A stretch of DNA of 64,000 nucleotides. Origin: Emcibacter sp. (lineage in GTDB: Bacteria; Pseudomonadota; Alphaproteobacteria; Sphingomonadales; Emcibacteraceae). Below, piece after piece: positions 1 through 8,297 of this stretch; within the stretch, counting starts at the first letter, position 1; every line of letters begins with the position of its first letter. Where the stretch lies: positions 1,156,001-1,220,000 of the forward strand of contig NZ_OY776217.1 of NCBI RefSeq assembly GCF_963675455.1, in the 5' to 3' direction. A model generated the notes under the pieces. The model was given only the letters and a program-made list of their open reading frames with translations, was not told the DNA's origin and did no database searches. A program made the translations under genes and the position numbers.

Positions 1-95
1 GAGCGGGAGAGTTTGAGCTTGCGCGCCAGTGATGCCGTCGGTTCCCGACTGTCGAGGCGCAGCAGTTCCAGCAGTTTTTCATCTGTCTTGTCCAT
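1..95 (-). CDS. Lrp/AsnC family transcriptional regulator, N-terminal fragment
   Basis: Reading leftwards from an ATG at 95 the sequence encodes MDKTDEKLLELL, then RLDSREPTASLARKLKLSRS, up to the window edge. This is the typical beginning of an Lrp/AsnC regulator: 'D..D..LL.LL..D.R....LA..L.LSRS' is the first part of the winged-helix DNA-binding domain. The C-terminal RAM ligand-binding domain lies outside the window. It is divergent from the putative aromatic-oxidation operon starting at 266, so it may regulate that operon as well as itself. A palindrome just upstream (104-124) fits an autoregulatory operator. The target link is inference from position. Confidence 0.75.
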   Translation of the reverse strand, partial: MDKTDEKLLELLRLDSREPTASLARKLKLSR

Positions 96-103
96 ACCAT
101 CAC

Positions 104-124
104 TTTAACGGATTAATCGTTAAA
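104..124. promoter_or_regulatory. Inverted repeat, candidate Lrp/AsnC operator
   Basis: Arms TTTAACG (104-110) and CGTTAAA (118-124) flank an AT-rich centre (GATTAAT). It lies 9 bp upstream of the Lrp/AsnC start codon, where autoregulatory sites of this family are usually found. The symmetry is seen directly; binding is inferred. Confidence 0.4.
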
Positions 125-170
125 ATGTCCAGAATGTTCTGCAGATCAGCGAGTTTTCCATAGGGCTCTC

Positions 171-192
171 CTGTCCCCCGGTATGGGGACAG
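171..192 (+). promoter_or_regulatory. Perfect 8-bp hairpin or inverted repeat upstream of the MBL-fold gene
   Basis: CTGTCCCC (171-178) and GGGGACAG (185-192) are perfectly complementary around the loop CGGTAT. The hairpin sits about 70 bp before the chosen start of the next gene. No T-run follows, so it is not an obvious terminator. Related TGTCCCC/GGGGACA arrangements occur near 12724 and 42451. Role unknown: leader hairpin or operator. Confidence 0.4.
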
Positions 193-265
193 ACAGGCAG
201 ACATGTGCTATGATATGTTCGCTTCATACTGGAATCATAATCTGTACAATTCAGGGAAAATACTT

Positions 266-1225
266 ATGGCAAAAGCTTTTGCATCCTCGGCCGATCTTGG
301 CGAAAAAGTCGAAAAACTTGAAATTCTGGCGGACGGCGTGTATGCGCTGACGGCTGAAGGCGATCCCAATGTGGGCGCCATCGAAGGCGAAGATTTCATT
401 GTCGCTTTTGAGGCCCGGGCGACCCCGGTGGCGGCGCAAGCCTGGCTCAAGCAATTACGGGAACATACCGACAAGCCGATTAAATATCTGGTGCTCTCCC
501 ATTACCATGCGGTTCGCGTCCTTGGCGCGGCGGCCTTTGAGGCGGAAAGCATCATTGCCCATGAGAAAACAAAATTCCTCATTGATGAACGCGGCAAGCA
601 GGACTGGGACAGCGAATACGGCCGGATGCCGCGCCTGTTCAAGGACCCGGACAGCATTCCCGGTCTCACTCACCCGGACATTACCTTCAATGACCGTCTG
701 GAAATCGACTTGGGCGGCGACCGCGGTCAGCTGGTGCTGGAATATTGCGGACGCGGTCATACGGCCGGTGACATTGTCGCCTGGCTGCCGAAACATAAAA
801 TCCTGTTTGCCGGCGACCTGATCGAGGCAGAAGCCGCCCTTTATACCGGTGATGCCTTCCATATGGACTGGGCCAGCGGCACCCTGGATAAAATCAAGTC
901 TTACGGCGCCGAAGCCATCATGGGCGGTCGCGGCACCATTCCAAAAGGACGCGAAGCCTGTGACGCCGCGGTGGAACAGACCCGCGAGTTCCTGAACACC
1001 ATGATCGCCAAGGTCGGCGAAGTGCACAAGCGCGGCGGCAGCCTGAAAGAAGCGTTCCTCGCCACCCATGAGGCACTGGCCCCCAAATTCGGCCACTGGC
1101 CTATTTTTGAACACTGCCTGCCCTTTGATGTACAGCGCCTGTGGGACGAGTTCGACGGCATCGACTGGCCGCGCATCTGGACGGCCGAGCGTGACCTGGA
1201 AGTCTGGGACCAGCTGCAGGACTAG
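266..1225 (+). CDS. Metallo-beta-lactamase-fold protein with an incomplete metal-binding motif
   Basis: A 319-residue protein of the MBL-fold hydrolase superfamily. The ATG at 266 was chosen because an upstream in-frame ATG at 203 would add 21 unlikely residues. Where the family has HxHxDH, this protein has SHYHAVR (His79, His81), so the Asp and third His are replaced by Val and Arg. A later 'GRGHTAGD' (His165) and 'LFAGDL' (Asp184) look conserved, while the usual C-terminal 'GHG' is 'GRG'. Site-1-type ligands may survive and site 2 is probably lost. It begins a tight operon with a flavin hydroxylase and a DUF2783 protein, so a role in handling an oxidised aromatic or ring-cleavage intermediate is inferred. 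No substrate can be named. Confidence 0.75.
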   Translation: MAKAFASSADLGEKVEKLEILADGVYALTAEGDPNVGAIEGEDFIVAFEARATPVAAQAWLKQLREHTDKPIKYLVLSHYHAVRVLGAAAFEAESIIAHEKTKFLIDERGKQDWDSEYGRMPRLFKDPDSIPGLTHPDITFNDRLEIDLGGDRGQLVLEYCGRGHTAGDIVAWLPKHKILFAGDLIEAEAALYTGDAFHMDWASGTLDKIKSYGAEAIMGGRGTIPKGREACDAAVEQTREFLNTMIAKVGEVHKRGGSLKEAFLATHEALAPKFGHWPIFEHCLPFDVQRLWDEFDGIDWPRIWTAERDLEVWDQLQD

Positions 1226-1252
1226 TTAAGGTAAAAAACAAGGGAGACTTTT

Positions 1253-2908
1253 ATGACTGCGAAGATTCAGCCTGTTTCGCAGGCGGGGATACCTGTCCGC
1301 AAACAATATACCTACAAGCGTCCCGCCGTCCTTGATCAGGGCGGCCGGGAAGAGCTGGAAGTTCTGATTGTCGGCGGCGGGCCCATCGGACTGACAGCCG
1401 GGCTGGATCTGGCCCGCAGGGGCTATCATGTGGTCATCCTCAACCAGATGGATATTCTGGCCGACGGATCAAAGGCGATCTGTTTCGCCAAGCAGGTGCT
1501 GGATGTGTACGACCGTCTGGGTGTGTCCAAACCGATCATGGACAAGAGCGTGATCTGGAACGTGGGCAAGGTCTTCTGGGGCGATCGCCCCGACCCCATC
1601 TATGAGTTCGATATGCTGCCGGTGAAAAACCAGAAAAACCCCGGCTTCATCAACCTGCAGCAATATTATCTGGAAGAATATCTGATCGACGAGCTGGAAA
1701 GCCTGGATAATGTGGAACTCCGCTGGAAGAATAAACTGACCACGTTGCAGCAGGATGAGGAGAAAGTCACCGCCACGGTGGAAACGCCGGACGGAGACTA
1801 TGAGGTGGACTGCAAATATCTGATCGCCTGCGATGGTAACAAGTCGCCGGTACGCACCATGCTCGGCCTGGATTTCGAAGGCCGGGTGTTTGAGGATAAT
1901 TTCCTGATTGCCGATATCAAGTTTCCGATGGAGCGCCCGTCCGAACGCTGGTTCTGGTTCGAGCCTGCCTTTAAAGGGCAAAGCGCCCTGCTGCACAAGC
2001 AGCCGGACGATGTCTGGCGGCTGGACTTCCAGGTCGGCTGGGATGTGGACAAGGCCGAAACCATCAGGGAAGAAAACGTCAAACCCTTTATTCACGGTAT
2101 GCTCGGCGACGATGTGGAGTTTGAATGGGAATGGCGCAGTATCTATACTTTCCAGTGCCGCCGCATGGAGCGGTTTCTGCATAACCGGGTGATCTTTGCC
2201 GGTGATGCCGCCCATCTGGTGTCCCCCTTCGGGGCCCGGGGCGCCAACAGCGGTGTCGCGGATGTCAACAACCTGGTCTGGAAACTGGATATGGTGCTGA
2301 AGGGTGAGGCACCGGCTTCACTGCTGGAGAGCTATAACTATGAAGAGGTGATCACGGCGGACGAGAATATTCTCAACTCCACCCGTTCCACCGATTTTAT
2401 TACCCCCAAATCCGCGGTCAGCCAGTGTTTCCGCAATGCGGTGCTGAGTCTCGCGGAAAAATTCGCTTTTGCCCGGCCGCTGGTGAATAGTGGTCGCCTG
2501 TCCACACCGGTCAGTTTCCCGGATAGTCCGCTGAACACGGCGGACGTGGATGACTGGGCTGGTGGTATCGCCCCCGGATGTCCGGTGCTGGATGCGCCTG
2601 TAAATAATGGGGCGGACTGGCTGCAGATCCAGCTGGGCAATGAATTTCTCGGTCTGTATTTTGCCGGACAAGAAGGCTGTAGTGATGACGTCAGGCAGTC
2701 ACTTCCCGTGAAGACCCTTGTGGTCGGACCGGAGGCCGCATCTGGTGTGGACCTGATCGACGATACCGGTCTGGTCCGGGAAAGATATGATGCCGCCCCG
2801 GGCACTTTCTACCTGATCCGCCCGGACCAGTATGTGGCCGCTCGCTGGAAGCAGGCTGATCCCGCAAAAATCAAAGCCGCCCTTGATCGGGCCACAGGCA
2901 AGGAGTAA
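1253..2908 (+). CDS. FAD-dependent aromatic-ring hydroxylase (MhpA/PheA-TfdB type)
   Basis: A 551-residue flavoprotein monooxygenase. It has an N-terminal dinucleotide-binding motif GGGPIGLTAGLDLARRG near residue 41, the 'CDGNKSPVR' segment of the DG motif, and the FAD-binding 'GDAAHLVSPFGARGANSG' in the middle. A C-terminal thioredoxin-like domain is expected for this family. Such enzymes hydroxylate phenolic substrates using NAD(P)H and O2. Residues 1-35 form an extension before the Rossmann fold. It lies 27 bp after the MBL-fold gene and 5 bp before a DUF2783 gene, a triad I recognise from other proteobacteria. The substrate is not determinable here; it could be a hydroxyphenylpropionate-like or a substituted phenol hydroxylase. 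Confidence 0.8.
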   Translation: MTAKIQPVSQAGIPVRKQYTYKRPAVLDQGGREELEVLIVGGGPIGLTAGLDLARRGYHVVILNQMDILADGSKAICFAKQVLDVYDRLGVSKPIMDKSVIWNVGKVFWGDRPDPIYEFDMLPVKNQKNPGFINLQQYYLEEYLIDELESLDNVELRWKNKLTTLQQDEEKVTATVETPDGDYEVDCKYLIACDGNKSPVRTMLGLDFEGRVFEDNFLIADIKFPMERPSERWFWFEPAFKGQSALLHKQPDDVWRLDFQVGWDVDKAETIREENVKPFIHGMLGDDVEFEWEWRSIYTFQCRRMERFLHNRVIFAGDAAHLVSPFGARGANSGVADVNNLVWKLDMVLKGEAPASLLESYNYEEVITADENILNSTRSTDFITPKSAVSQCFRNAVLSLAEKFAFARPLVNSGRLSTPVSFPDSPLNTADVDDWAGGIAPGCPVLDAPVNNGADWLQIQLGNEFLGLYFAGQEGCSDDVRQSLPVKTLVVGPEAASGVDLIDDTGLVRERYDAAPGTFYLIRPDQYVAARWKQADPAKIKAALDRATGKE

Positions 2909-2913
2909 TCGTC

Positions 2914-3120
2914 ATGTCCCTCAAGATGGATGCCAATATCAAAGACCCTGACGGTTTTTACCAGTCCCTGATCAAGGCCCACGAAGGTCTCAGCGACGAG
3001 GAAAGCCAGGCCATGAATGCGCGGTTGATCATTATCCTCGCCAATCAGGTCGGGGATCCCGAAACCCTGCAGCAGGCTCTTGAACTGGCCAGAACTATGG
3101 AAGCGCCGGCGGCCGGCTGA
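2914..3120 (+). CDS. DUF2783 family small protein
   Basis: A 68-residue, mostly helical acidic protein containing 'DPDGFYQSLIKAHEGLSDEESQAMNARLIIILANQVGD', which matches the DUF2783 family. Members are typically encoded right after an FAD-dependent aromatic hydroxylase, as here (5 bp gap). Biochemical function is not established; a partner or stabiliser of the hydroxylase is a reasonable inference. It ends 2 bp before the end of convergent hutI. Confidence 0.75.
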   Translation: MSLKMDANIKDPDGFYQSLIKAHEGLSDEESQAMNARLIIILANQVGDPETLQQALELARTMEAPAAG

Positions 3121-3122
3121 CC

Positions 3123-4346
3123 TTACTCCCAGTGGACGGGAACTTCCCGCCCGTCCCTGGCCATCCGGCGGCACTGCAGCATGCCGAACTCGCAGGCAAA
3201 AGCCGCCGGGTGATCGATATCCCACAGGGCAAAATCCGCCCGTGATCCCACATTCAGAATACCGCGATCGGTCAGGCCCAGGGCCCGGGCTGCGTTGACC
3301 GTAACGCCCCTGAGGCATTCTTCCGGGGTCAGCCCGAAAAGGACGGCTGCCATATTCATCATCAGCGGCAGGGACAGTGTTGGCGATGTGCCCGGATTAT
3401 GGTCGGTGGCAATGGCCATCGGCACATGATGTTTCCTGAACAGGTCTATGGGTGGTTTTTTGGTTTCACGAAGGAAGTAGAATGCGCCGGGCAGCAAGAC
3501 AGCGGTCATGTCACTTTCCGCCATTGCCTTGACAGCCGCTTCGTCGACATATTCCAGATGGTCGGCCGACAGGGCGTTGAGGCCGGCGGCAAGAGCGGTG
3601 CCGCCGCAATGGGAGAGTTGCTCCGCATGTAGTTTCAGGGCAAACCCCAGGTCCTGTGCACGCTGGAAAATCTGTCTGATTTCCCCGGTAGTAAATCCAA
3701 TGTTTTCGCAGAAACCGTCCACGGCATGGGCCAGTTTTTCCCGGGCGATGGCCGGCAACATTTGCTCGCAGATCAGGTCAATATATCCCTGCCGGTTATC
3801 GGCATATTCCGGCGGCAGGGCGTGGGCGCCCAGAAAAGTGGCGCGGATATCATGGGGGAAATTTTCATCCAGCTTCCGGATCACCCGCAGCATTTTCAGC
3901 TCATTTTCCAGATCCAGGCCGTAACCGGACTTGATTTCAAGAGTGGTCATGCCGCCCGTGGCAAGTTTACCAAGCCGTGCCGCGGCGCTGTCATAAAGCT
4001 GTTGTTCGCTGGCGTCCCGGGTGGCCCGGACCGTGGACAGGATGCCGCCGCCGGCGGCGGCGATTTCGGCATAGCTCATGCCCTGCTGGCGTTTTTCAAA
4101 TTCGTCAATCCGGCTGCCGCTGTACACAAGATGGGTGTGACAGTCAATGAAACCGGGGGTGAGGAAATATCCTTCCGCGTCCCGTCGCGGTATGCCGGCT
4201 GCATCTTCCAGATCGGCCCGGCGGCCGACCCAGGTTATTTTTCCCTCTCTGACAGCAATGGCGCCATCCGCAATCAGGCCGTAGGGGGTCGGCTGTGCCG
4301 GGTCCAGGGTTACCAGGGTGCAGTTTTCCCAAATTTCATCCCACAT
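3123..4346 (-). CDS. hutI: Imidazolonepropionase
   Basis: 407 residues, normal for HutI, which hydrolyses 4-imidazolone-5-propanoate to N-formimidoyl-L-glutamate in histidine degradation. It is an amidohydrolase-superfamily metalloenzyme: metal-binding 'CHTHLVYSGSR', then 'GAHALPPEY', 'LHAEQLSH' and 'ATDHNPGTSPT' follow in the family order. The ATG at 4346 (MWDEIWENC) was chosen over an upstream start at 4430 because the latter would add 28 unrelated residues and run across the hut operator. The gene is divergent from hutF; the operator at 4399-4414 probably controls both. Its 3' end lies 2 bp from DUF2783. Confidence 0.95.
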   Translation of the reverse strand: MWDEIWENCTLVTLDPAQPTPYGLIADGAIAVREGKITWVGRRADLEDAAGIPRRDAEGYFLTPGFIDCHTHLVYSGSRIDEFEKRQQGMSYAEIAAAGGGILSTVRATRDASEQQLYDSAAARLGKLATGGMTTLEIKSGYGLDLENELKMLRVIRKLDENFPHDIRATFLGAHALPPEYADNRQGYIDLICEQMLPAIAREKLAHAVDGFCENIGFTTGEIRQIFQRAQDLGFALKLHAEQLSHCGGTALAAGLNALSADHLEYVDEAAVKAMAESDMTAVLLPGAFYFLRETKKPPIDLFRKHHVPMAIATDHNPGTSPTLSLPLMMNMAAVLFGLTPEECLRGVTVNAARALGLTDRGILNVGSRADFALWDIDHPAAFACEFGMLQCRRMARDGREVPVHWE

Positions 4347-4398
4347 GATATGTTCCACTGGTTTATGGTTGACTTTCCCATTGTAACACATAGACTTA

Positions 4399-4414
4399 AC
4401 TTGTCTATACAGGT
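4399..4414. promoter_or_regulatory. HutC-type operator between hutI and hutF
   Basis: ACTTGTCTATACAGGT is a near-palindrome with the TGTATAGACA core known for HutC-family repressors, read here on the opposite strand. It ends exactly 8 nt before the hutF ATG (4423), so its AGGT half also serves as the apparent Shine-Dalgarno. A matching site precedes hutU. Site and geometry are seen directly; HutC binding is inferred from the family and context. Confidence 0.75.
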
Positions 4415-4422
4415 TATAAGAA

Positions 4423-5817
4423 ATGAGCACTCTTTCTAAGTTTTTGATCAGAAAGGCCTATATTGAGGGCCGGTGGCAGGAAAACCTTCTGATGGAGGTC
4501 GACTTGGCGGGCATGATTCTGCGCCTTGAGCCCTATGACGGCCAAAATGAGGGAGAGGAAAAAGCAGAAGTGGTGACGGGTTATGTGTTGCCCTCCATAG
4601 CCAATGCCCATTCCCACGCCTTTCAGCGGGCCATGGCCGGCCGGGCGGAATATGGATCGGGCGGGGAGGACAGCTTCTGGACCTGGCGTGAGGTCATGTA
4701 CCGCTGTGCGGCACAGATGACCCCGAATACTCTTTATCACATAGCCCGGCAGCTTTATCTGGAGATGATCAGGGGCGGATACGGGGCGGTCTGCGAATTT
4801 CATTACCTGCATCACCGGCCGGATGGCCACTCTTACGAAGACTCGGCGGAAATGTCGCTGGCGCTGATCCGCGCGGCCCGGGATGTGGGCATTGCCCTTT
4901 GTCATCTGCCGGTACTTTATATGACCGGCGGCTTTGACCGGCGGGCGCTTAGTGGCGGGCAGACCCGCTTCGGGCACAGTCCGGAAAGTTACCGTGCGCT
5001 CTGGCAATCCCTGGAACGGGAACGTGGGCCGGATGTAACGCTTGGTCTTGCTTTCCACAGTCTCAGGGCTGTGCCGGTCGAGGTGATCCGGGAGTTTGAA
5101 GATTTTGCTCCTGACGTTCCCCGTCATATTCATATTGCAGAGCAAGTCAAGGAAGTTGAAGACAGCCTTGTCCATTCCGGCCAGAGACCCGTGAGCTATC
5201 TGATGGATCACGTGGATATCGATGATAAATGGTGCCTGGTTCATGCGACACATCTGGATAATGACGAGGTAACGCGACTTGCCGCCAGCGGGGCGGTTGC
5301 GGGATTGTGCCCGACCACGGAGGCCAATCTTGGCGACGGGCTGTTTCCGATGGAGAACTATCTGGATGCCGGCGGCAGGATTGCCATTGGCTCTGACAGT
5401 CATGTGTCCCGCGAGGTGCGGGAAGAGCTGCGCTGGCTGGAATATGGCCAGCGGCTGGATAGTGGCCGTCGCACCGTTGCTGCGAGTAGTGAAACACTTC
5501 ATTGCGGTAACCGCCTTTACAATGACTGCCTTGAGGGCGGGGCATCGGTCAGCGGATTCAGGACCGGGAAACTTGCGCCGGGATACCGGGCCGACCTTGT
5601 GGTGCTGAAGGAAGACAGCCTGTTGCTTGCCGGTCTGCCGGACGAACAGCTTGTTGACGCTTATATTTTCAACGGCAACGAGCGTGTCATTGATCATCTG
5701 ATGGTCGGCGGCAAATGGGTACTGAAGGACGGTCGACATAGCCGGGAAGATGAAATAAATACTGACTTCCGGGAAACAATGGAAAGCCTTCTGGCGGAAC
5801 AGGGGGCGCATGCATAA
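4423..5817 (+). CDS. hutF: Formimidoylglutamate deiminase
   Basis: 464 residues, matching HutF, which converts N-formimidoyl-L-glutamate to N-formyl-L-glutamate plus ammonia, the branch used by Pseudomonas and many alphaproteobacteria. Amidohydrolase motifs are visible: 'ANAHSHAFQRAMAG', 'EFHYLHH', 'HIHIAEQ', and 'GSDSHVSREVREELRWLEYGQRL' near the C-terminal third. The ATG at 4423 lies 8 nt after the operator's AGGT. The gene overlaps hutC by 8 bp, so the enzyme and repressor are co-transcribed. Presence of hutG downstream completes the two-step formylglutamate route. Confidence 0.95.
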   Translation: MSTLSKFLIRKAYIEGRWQENLLMEVDLAGMILRLEPYDGQNEGEEKAEVVTGYVLPSIANAHSHAFQRAMAGRAEYGSGGEDSFWTWREVMYRCAAQMTPNTLYHIARQLYLEMIRGGYGAVCEFHYLHHRPDGHSYEDSAEMSLALIRAARDVGIALCHLPVLYMTGGFDRRALSGGQTRFGHSPESYRALWQSLERERGPDVTLGLAFHSLRAVPVEVIREFEDFAPDVPRHIHIAEQVKEVEDSLVHSGQRPVSYLMDHVDIDDKWCLVHATHLDNDEVTRLAASGAVAGLCPTTEANLGDGLFPMENYLDAGGRIAIGSDSHVSREVREELRWLEYGQRLDSGRRTVAASSETLHCGNRLYNDCLEGGASVSGFRTGKLAPGYRADLVVLKEDSLLLAGLPDEQLVDAYIFNGNERVIDHLMVGGKWVLKDGRHSREDEINTDFRETMESLLAEQGAHA

Positions 5818-6529
5818 AATGGCAGATGACATGGGACCGCTTTACCAGAAAATAAAGAATCACATCCTGGAGCGGATTACCAAAGGCGACTGGCCGGCTG
5901 GCAGCCGGGTGCCGTCGGAAAATGAGCTGGTGAAGCTGTTCAGGGTATCGCGCATGACCACCAACCGGGCTCTTCGCGAACTGACCGACGAGAGCGTGCT
6001 GGTGCGGGTTGCCGGGGTCGGCACCTTTGTGGCCGAAGTCAAGGCCCGCAGCCATCCGCTGGAAATCCACAATATTGCCGACGAAATCCGCGGACGCGGC
6101 CATGATTACAGCGCCCGGGTCCTGATTCTTGAAGAAGTGCGGGCCGGCGCCGAAACCGCAGGCTGGATGGATATCAAAAAGGGGGCCTCGGTTTTCCATT
6201 CCCGCATCATTCATCTGGAACAGGGCCGGCCGATCCAGCTCGAGGACCGGTTCGTCAATCCGGACGTGGTGCCCGGCTATATGGCCCAGGATTTCAGCCG
6301 CATGACACCCTATGAATATCTGATGTCTGTGGCGCCGCTGCTGAAGGCGGAACATGTGGTCAGGGCCGTCATGCCGGACGAGGCCGTGCACAAACATCTG
6401 GCCATGGCAGCAAATGAACCCTGCCTTTTGGTAGAACGGCGGACCTGGTCCAATGACCGGGTGGTCACCATTGCCCGGCTGTGGCATCCGGGCACGAGGT
6501 ATGAATTATCGGGTAAATTCCGGCCTTAG
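5810..6529 (+). CDS. hutC: Histidine utilisation repressor, GntR/HutC family
   Basis: A 239-residue GntR-family repressor. Residues about 10-75 form the winged-helix domain ('GPLYQKIKNHILERITKGDWPAGSRVPSENELVKLFRVSRMTTNRALREL' read in sections), followed by a UTRA/chorismate-lyase-like effector domain, where HutC proteins sense urocanate. It overlaps hutF by 8 bp and is followed by an operator and hutU. Two matching operators (4399-4414, 6581-6596) indicate control of hutI/hutF-hutC and hutU-hutH-hutG, so the repressor also controls itself. Confidence 0.92.
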   Translation: MHKMADDMGPLYQKIKNHILERITKGDWPAGSRVPSENELVKLFRVSRMTTNRALRELTDESVLVRVAGVGTFVAEVKARSHPLEIHNIADEIRGRGHDYSARVLILEEVRAGAETAGWMDIKKGASVFHSRIIHLEQGRPIQLEDRFVNPDVVPGYMAQDFSRMTPYEYLMSVAPLLKAEHVVRAVMPDEAVHKHLAMAANEPCLLVERRTWSNDRVVTIARLWHPGTRYELSGKFRP

Positions 6530-6580
6530 GTAAAGTATGTGTTTTGGTAGGCAAGCCCGGTGGGGATATTTAACAAATCA

Positions 6581-6596
6581 ACTTGTATAGACAGGT
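6581..6596. promoter_or_regulatory. HutC-type operator upstream of hutU
   Basis: ACTTGTATAGACAGGT, with core TGTATAGACA, ends 8 nt before the hutU ATG at 6605. It differs from the site at 4399-4414 only at two positions in the centre, and each is close to the reverse complement of the other. As before, its AGGT is the apparent ribosome-binding site. Confidence 0.75.
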
Positions 6597-6604
6597 ATAG
6601 AAAA

Positions 6605-8293
6605 ATGAACACAAAAAATGTGAGAACTGTAAAGGCCCCGACGGGGACAACCCTGAATACCAAAAGCTGGGCCACGGAAGCGCCCCTGCGTATGTTGATG
6701 AACAACCTTGATCCCGATGTGGCGGAACATCCCGAGGAACTGGTGGTGTATGGCGGCATCGGCAAGGCGGCCCGCAACTGGGATTGTTTCGACGGCATCG
6801 TCAAAAGCCTGAAGGAACTTGAAGGAGATGAAACCCTGCTGGTGCAGTCGGGCAAGCCGGTCGGCATTTTCCGCACCCATGAGGGCGCACCCCGGGTGCT
6901 GATCGCAAACTCAAACCTGGTGCCGCACTGGGCGACCTGGGATCATTTCAACGAACTGGATAAAAAGGGCCTGATGATGTACGGCCAGATGACCGCCGGC
7001 AGCTGGATCTATATTGGCAGCCAGGGCATTGTCCAGGGCACCTATGAAACCTTTGTGGAAATGGGCCGGCAGTCTTACGCCGGCGATCTTGCTGGTAAAT
7101 GGATACTGACAGCGGGTCTTGGCGGCATGGGCGGGGCCCAGCCGATGGCGGCAACCATGGCCGGGGCCAGCATGCTGGCCATAGAATGTCAGTCGGACCG
7201 CATCGATTTTCGCCTGCGTACCGGCTATCTGGACGAGCGGGCCGAAACCCTGGACGAGGCCATGGAGAAAATCAACCGGGCCTGTGCCGAAGGTCGCGCC
7301 CTGTCCGTCGGTCTTCTCGGCAATGCGGCGGATATCATCCCGGAAATGGTCCGGCGCGGGATCAAGCCCGATGCGGTGACCGACCAGACCTCGGCCCATG
7401 ATCCGGTCAACGGTTATCTGCCGCTGGGCTGGACGGTGGAGCAGTGGGAGCGCATGCGCCTGAGCGATCCCAAAACCACGGAAAAAGAAGCCCGCAAGTC
7501 CATGGCGATTCATGTGGAGGCCATGCTGGCTTTTCATGAGATGGGTATCCCCACTTTTGATTACGGCAATAACATCCGCCAGATGGCTTTTGACGAGGGG
7601 GTGAAAAACGCCTTTGCCTTCCCGGGTTTTGTCCCGGCCTATGTGCGGCCCCTGTTCTGCAAGGGCATTGGTCCGTTCCGCTGGGCGGCCTTAAGCGGAG
7701 ATCCGGAGGATATCTACAAGACGGACCAGAAGGTCAAGGAACTGATCCCCGACAATCCGCAACTGCATAACTGGCTGGATATGGCGCGGGAGCGCATTCA
7801 GTTCCAGGGCCTGCCGGCGCGGATCTGCTGGGTCGGACTTGGTGACCGGCACCGGCTCGGTCTGGCCTTTAACGAAATGGTGAAAAACGGCGAACTGTCG
7901 GCGCCGGTGGTGATCGGACGGGATCATCTGGACTCAGGATCGGTGGCCAGCCCCAACCGGGAAACGGAAGCCATGAAGGACGGCTCCGACGCGGTTTCCG
8001 ACTGGCCGTTGCTCAATGCCCTTCTGAACACGGCGAGCGGGGCGACATGGGTCAGCCTGCACCACGGCGGCGGGGTCGGCATGGGCTTTTCCCAGCACTC
8101 CGGCGTAGTGGTGCTGTGTGACGGCACGGATGAAGCGGCGGAAAAAGTCGGCCGGGTATTGTGGAATGACCCGGCGACCGGTGTGATGCGCCATGCGGAT
8201 GCGGGTTATGACATCGCCATCGACTGCGCCCGCGAAAAGGGGCTGAACCTGCCGATGATTACGGGTGCCAGCGAGACAAACGGGGGAAAATGA
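6605..8293 (+). CDS. hutU: Urocanate hydratase
   Basis: 562 residues, normal for HutU (urocanase), which adds water to urocanate to form imidazolonepropionate using NAD+ as an electrophilic cofactor. Recognisable stretches are 'YGGIGKAARNWDCFDGIV', 'TAGLGGMGGAQPMA' (nucleotide-binding loop), 'DQTSAHDPVNGYLP', the cysteine-containing 'ICWVGLGDRHRLGLAFNEMV' and 'SLHHGGGVGMGFSQHSG'. The ATG at 6605 is chosen over a GTG at 6560, which would place the operator inside the gene. It has its own operator-promoter and is 4 bp from hutH. Confidence 0.96.
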   Translation: MNTKNVRTVKAPTGTTLNTKSWATEAPLRMLMNNLDPDVAEHPEELVVYGGIGKAARNWDCFDGIVKSLKELEGDETLLVQSGKPVGIFRTHEGAPRVLIANSNLVPHWATWDHFNELDKKGLMMYGQMTAGSWIYIGSQGIVQGTYETFVEMGRQSYAGDLAGKWILTAGLGGMGGAQPMAATMAGASMLAIECQSDRIDFRLRTGYLDERAETLDEAMEKINRACAEGRALSVGLLGNAADIIPEMVRRGIKPDAVTDQTSAHDPVNGYLPLGWTVEQWERMRLSDPKTTEKEARKSMAIHVEAMLAFHEMGIPTFDYGNNIRQMAFDEGVKNAFAFPGFVPAYVRPLFCKGIGPFRWAALSGDPEDIYKTDQKVKELIPDNPQLHNWLDMARERIQFQGLPARICWVGLGDRHRLGLAFNEMVKNGELSAPVVIGRDHLDSGSVASPNRETEAMKDGSDAVSDWPLLNALLNTASGATWVSLHHGGGVGMGFSQHSGVVVLCDGTDEAAEKVGRVLWNDPATGVMRHADAGYDIAIDCAREKGLNLPMITGASETNGGK

Positions 8294-8297
8294 GGCC

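Noticed and set aside
203..265. Earlier start of the MBL-fold gene at 203
   Set aside because: The extra 21 residues resemble no family N-terminus, and the ATG at 266 begins the conserved part.
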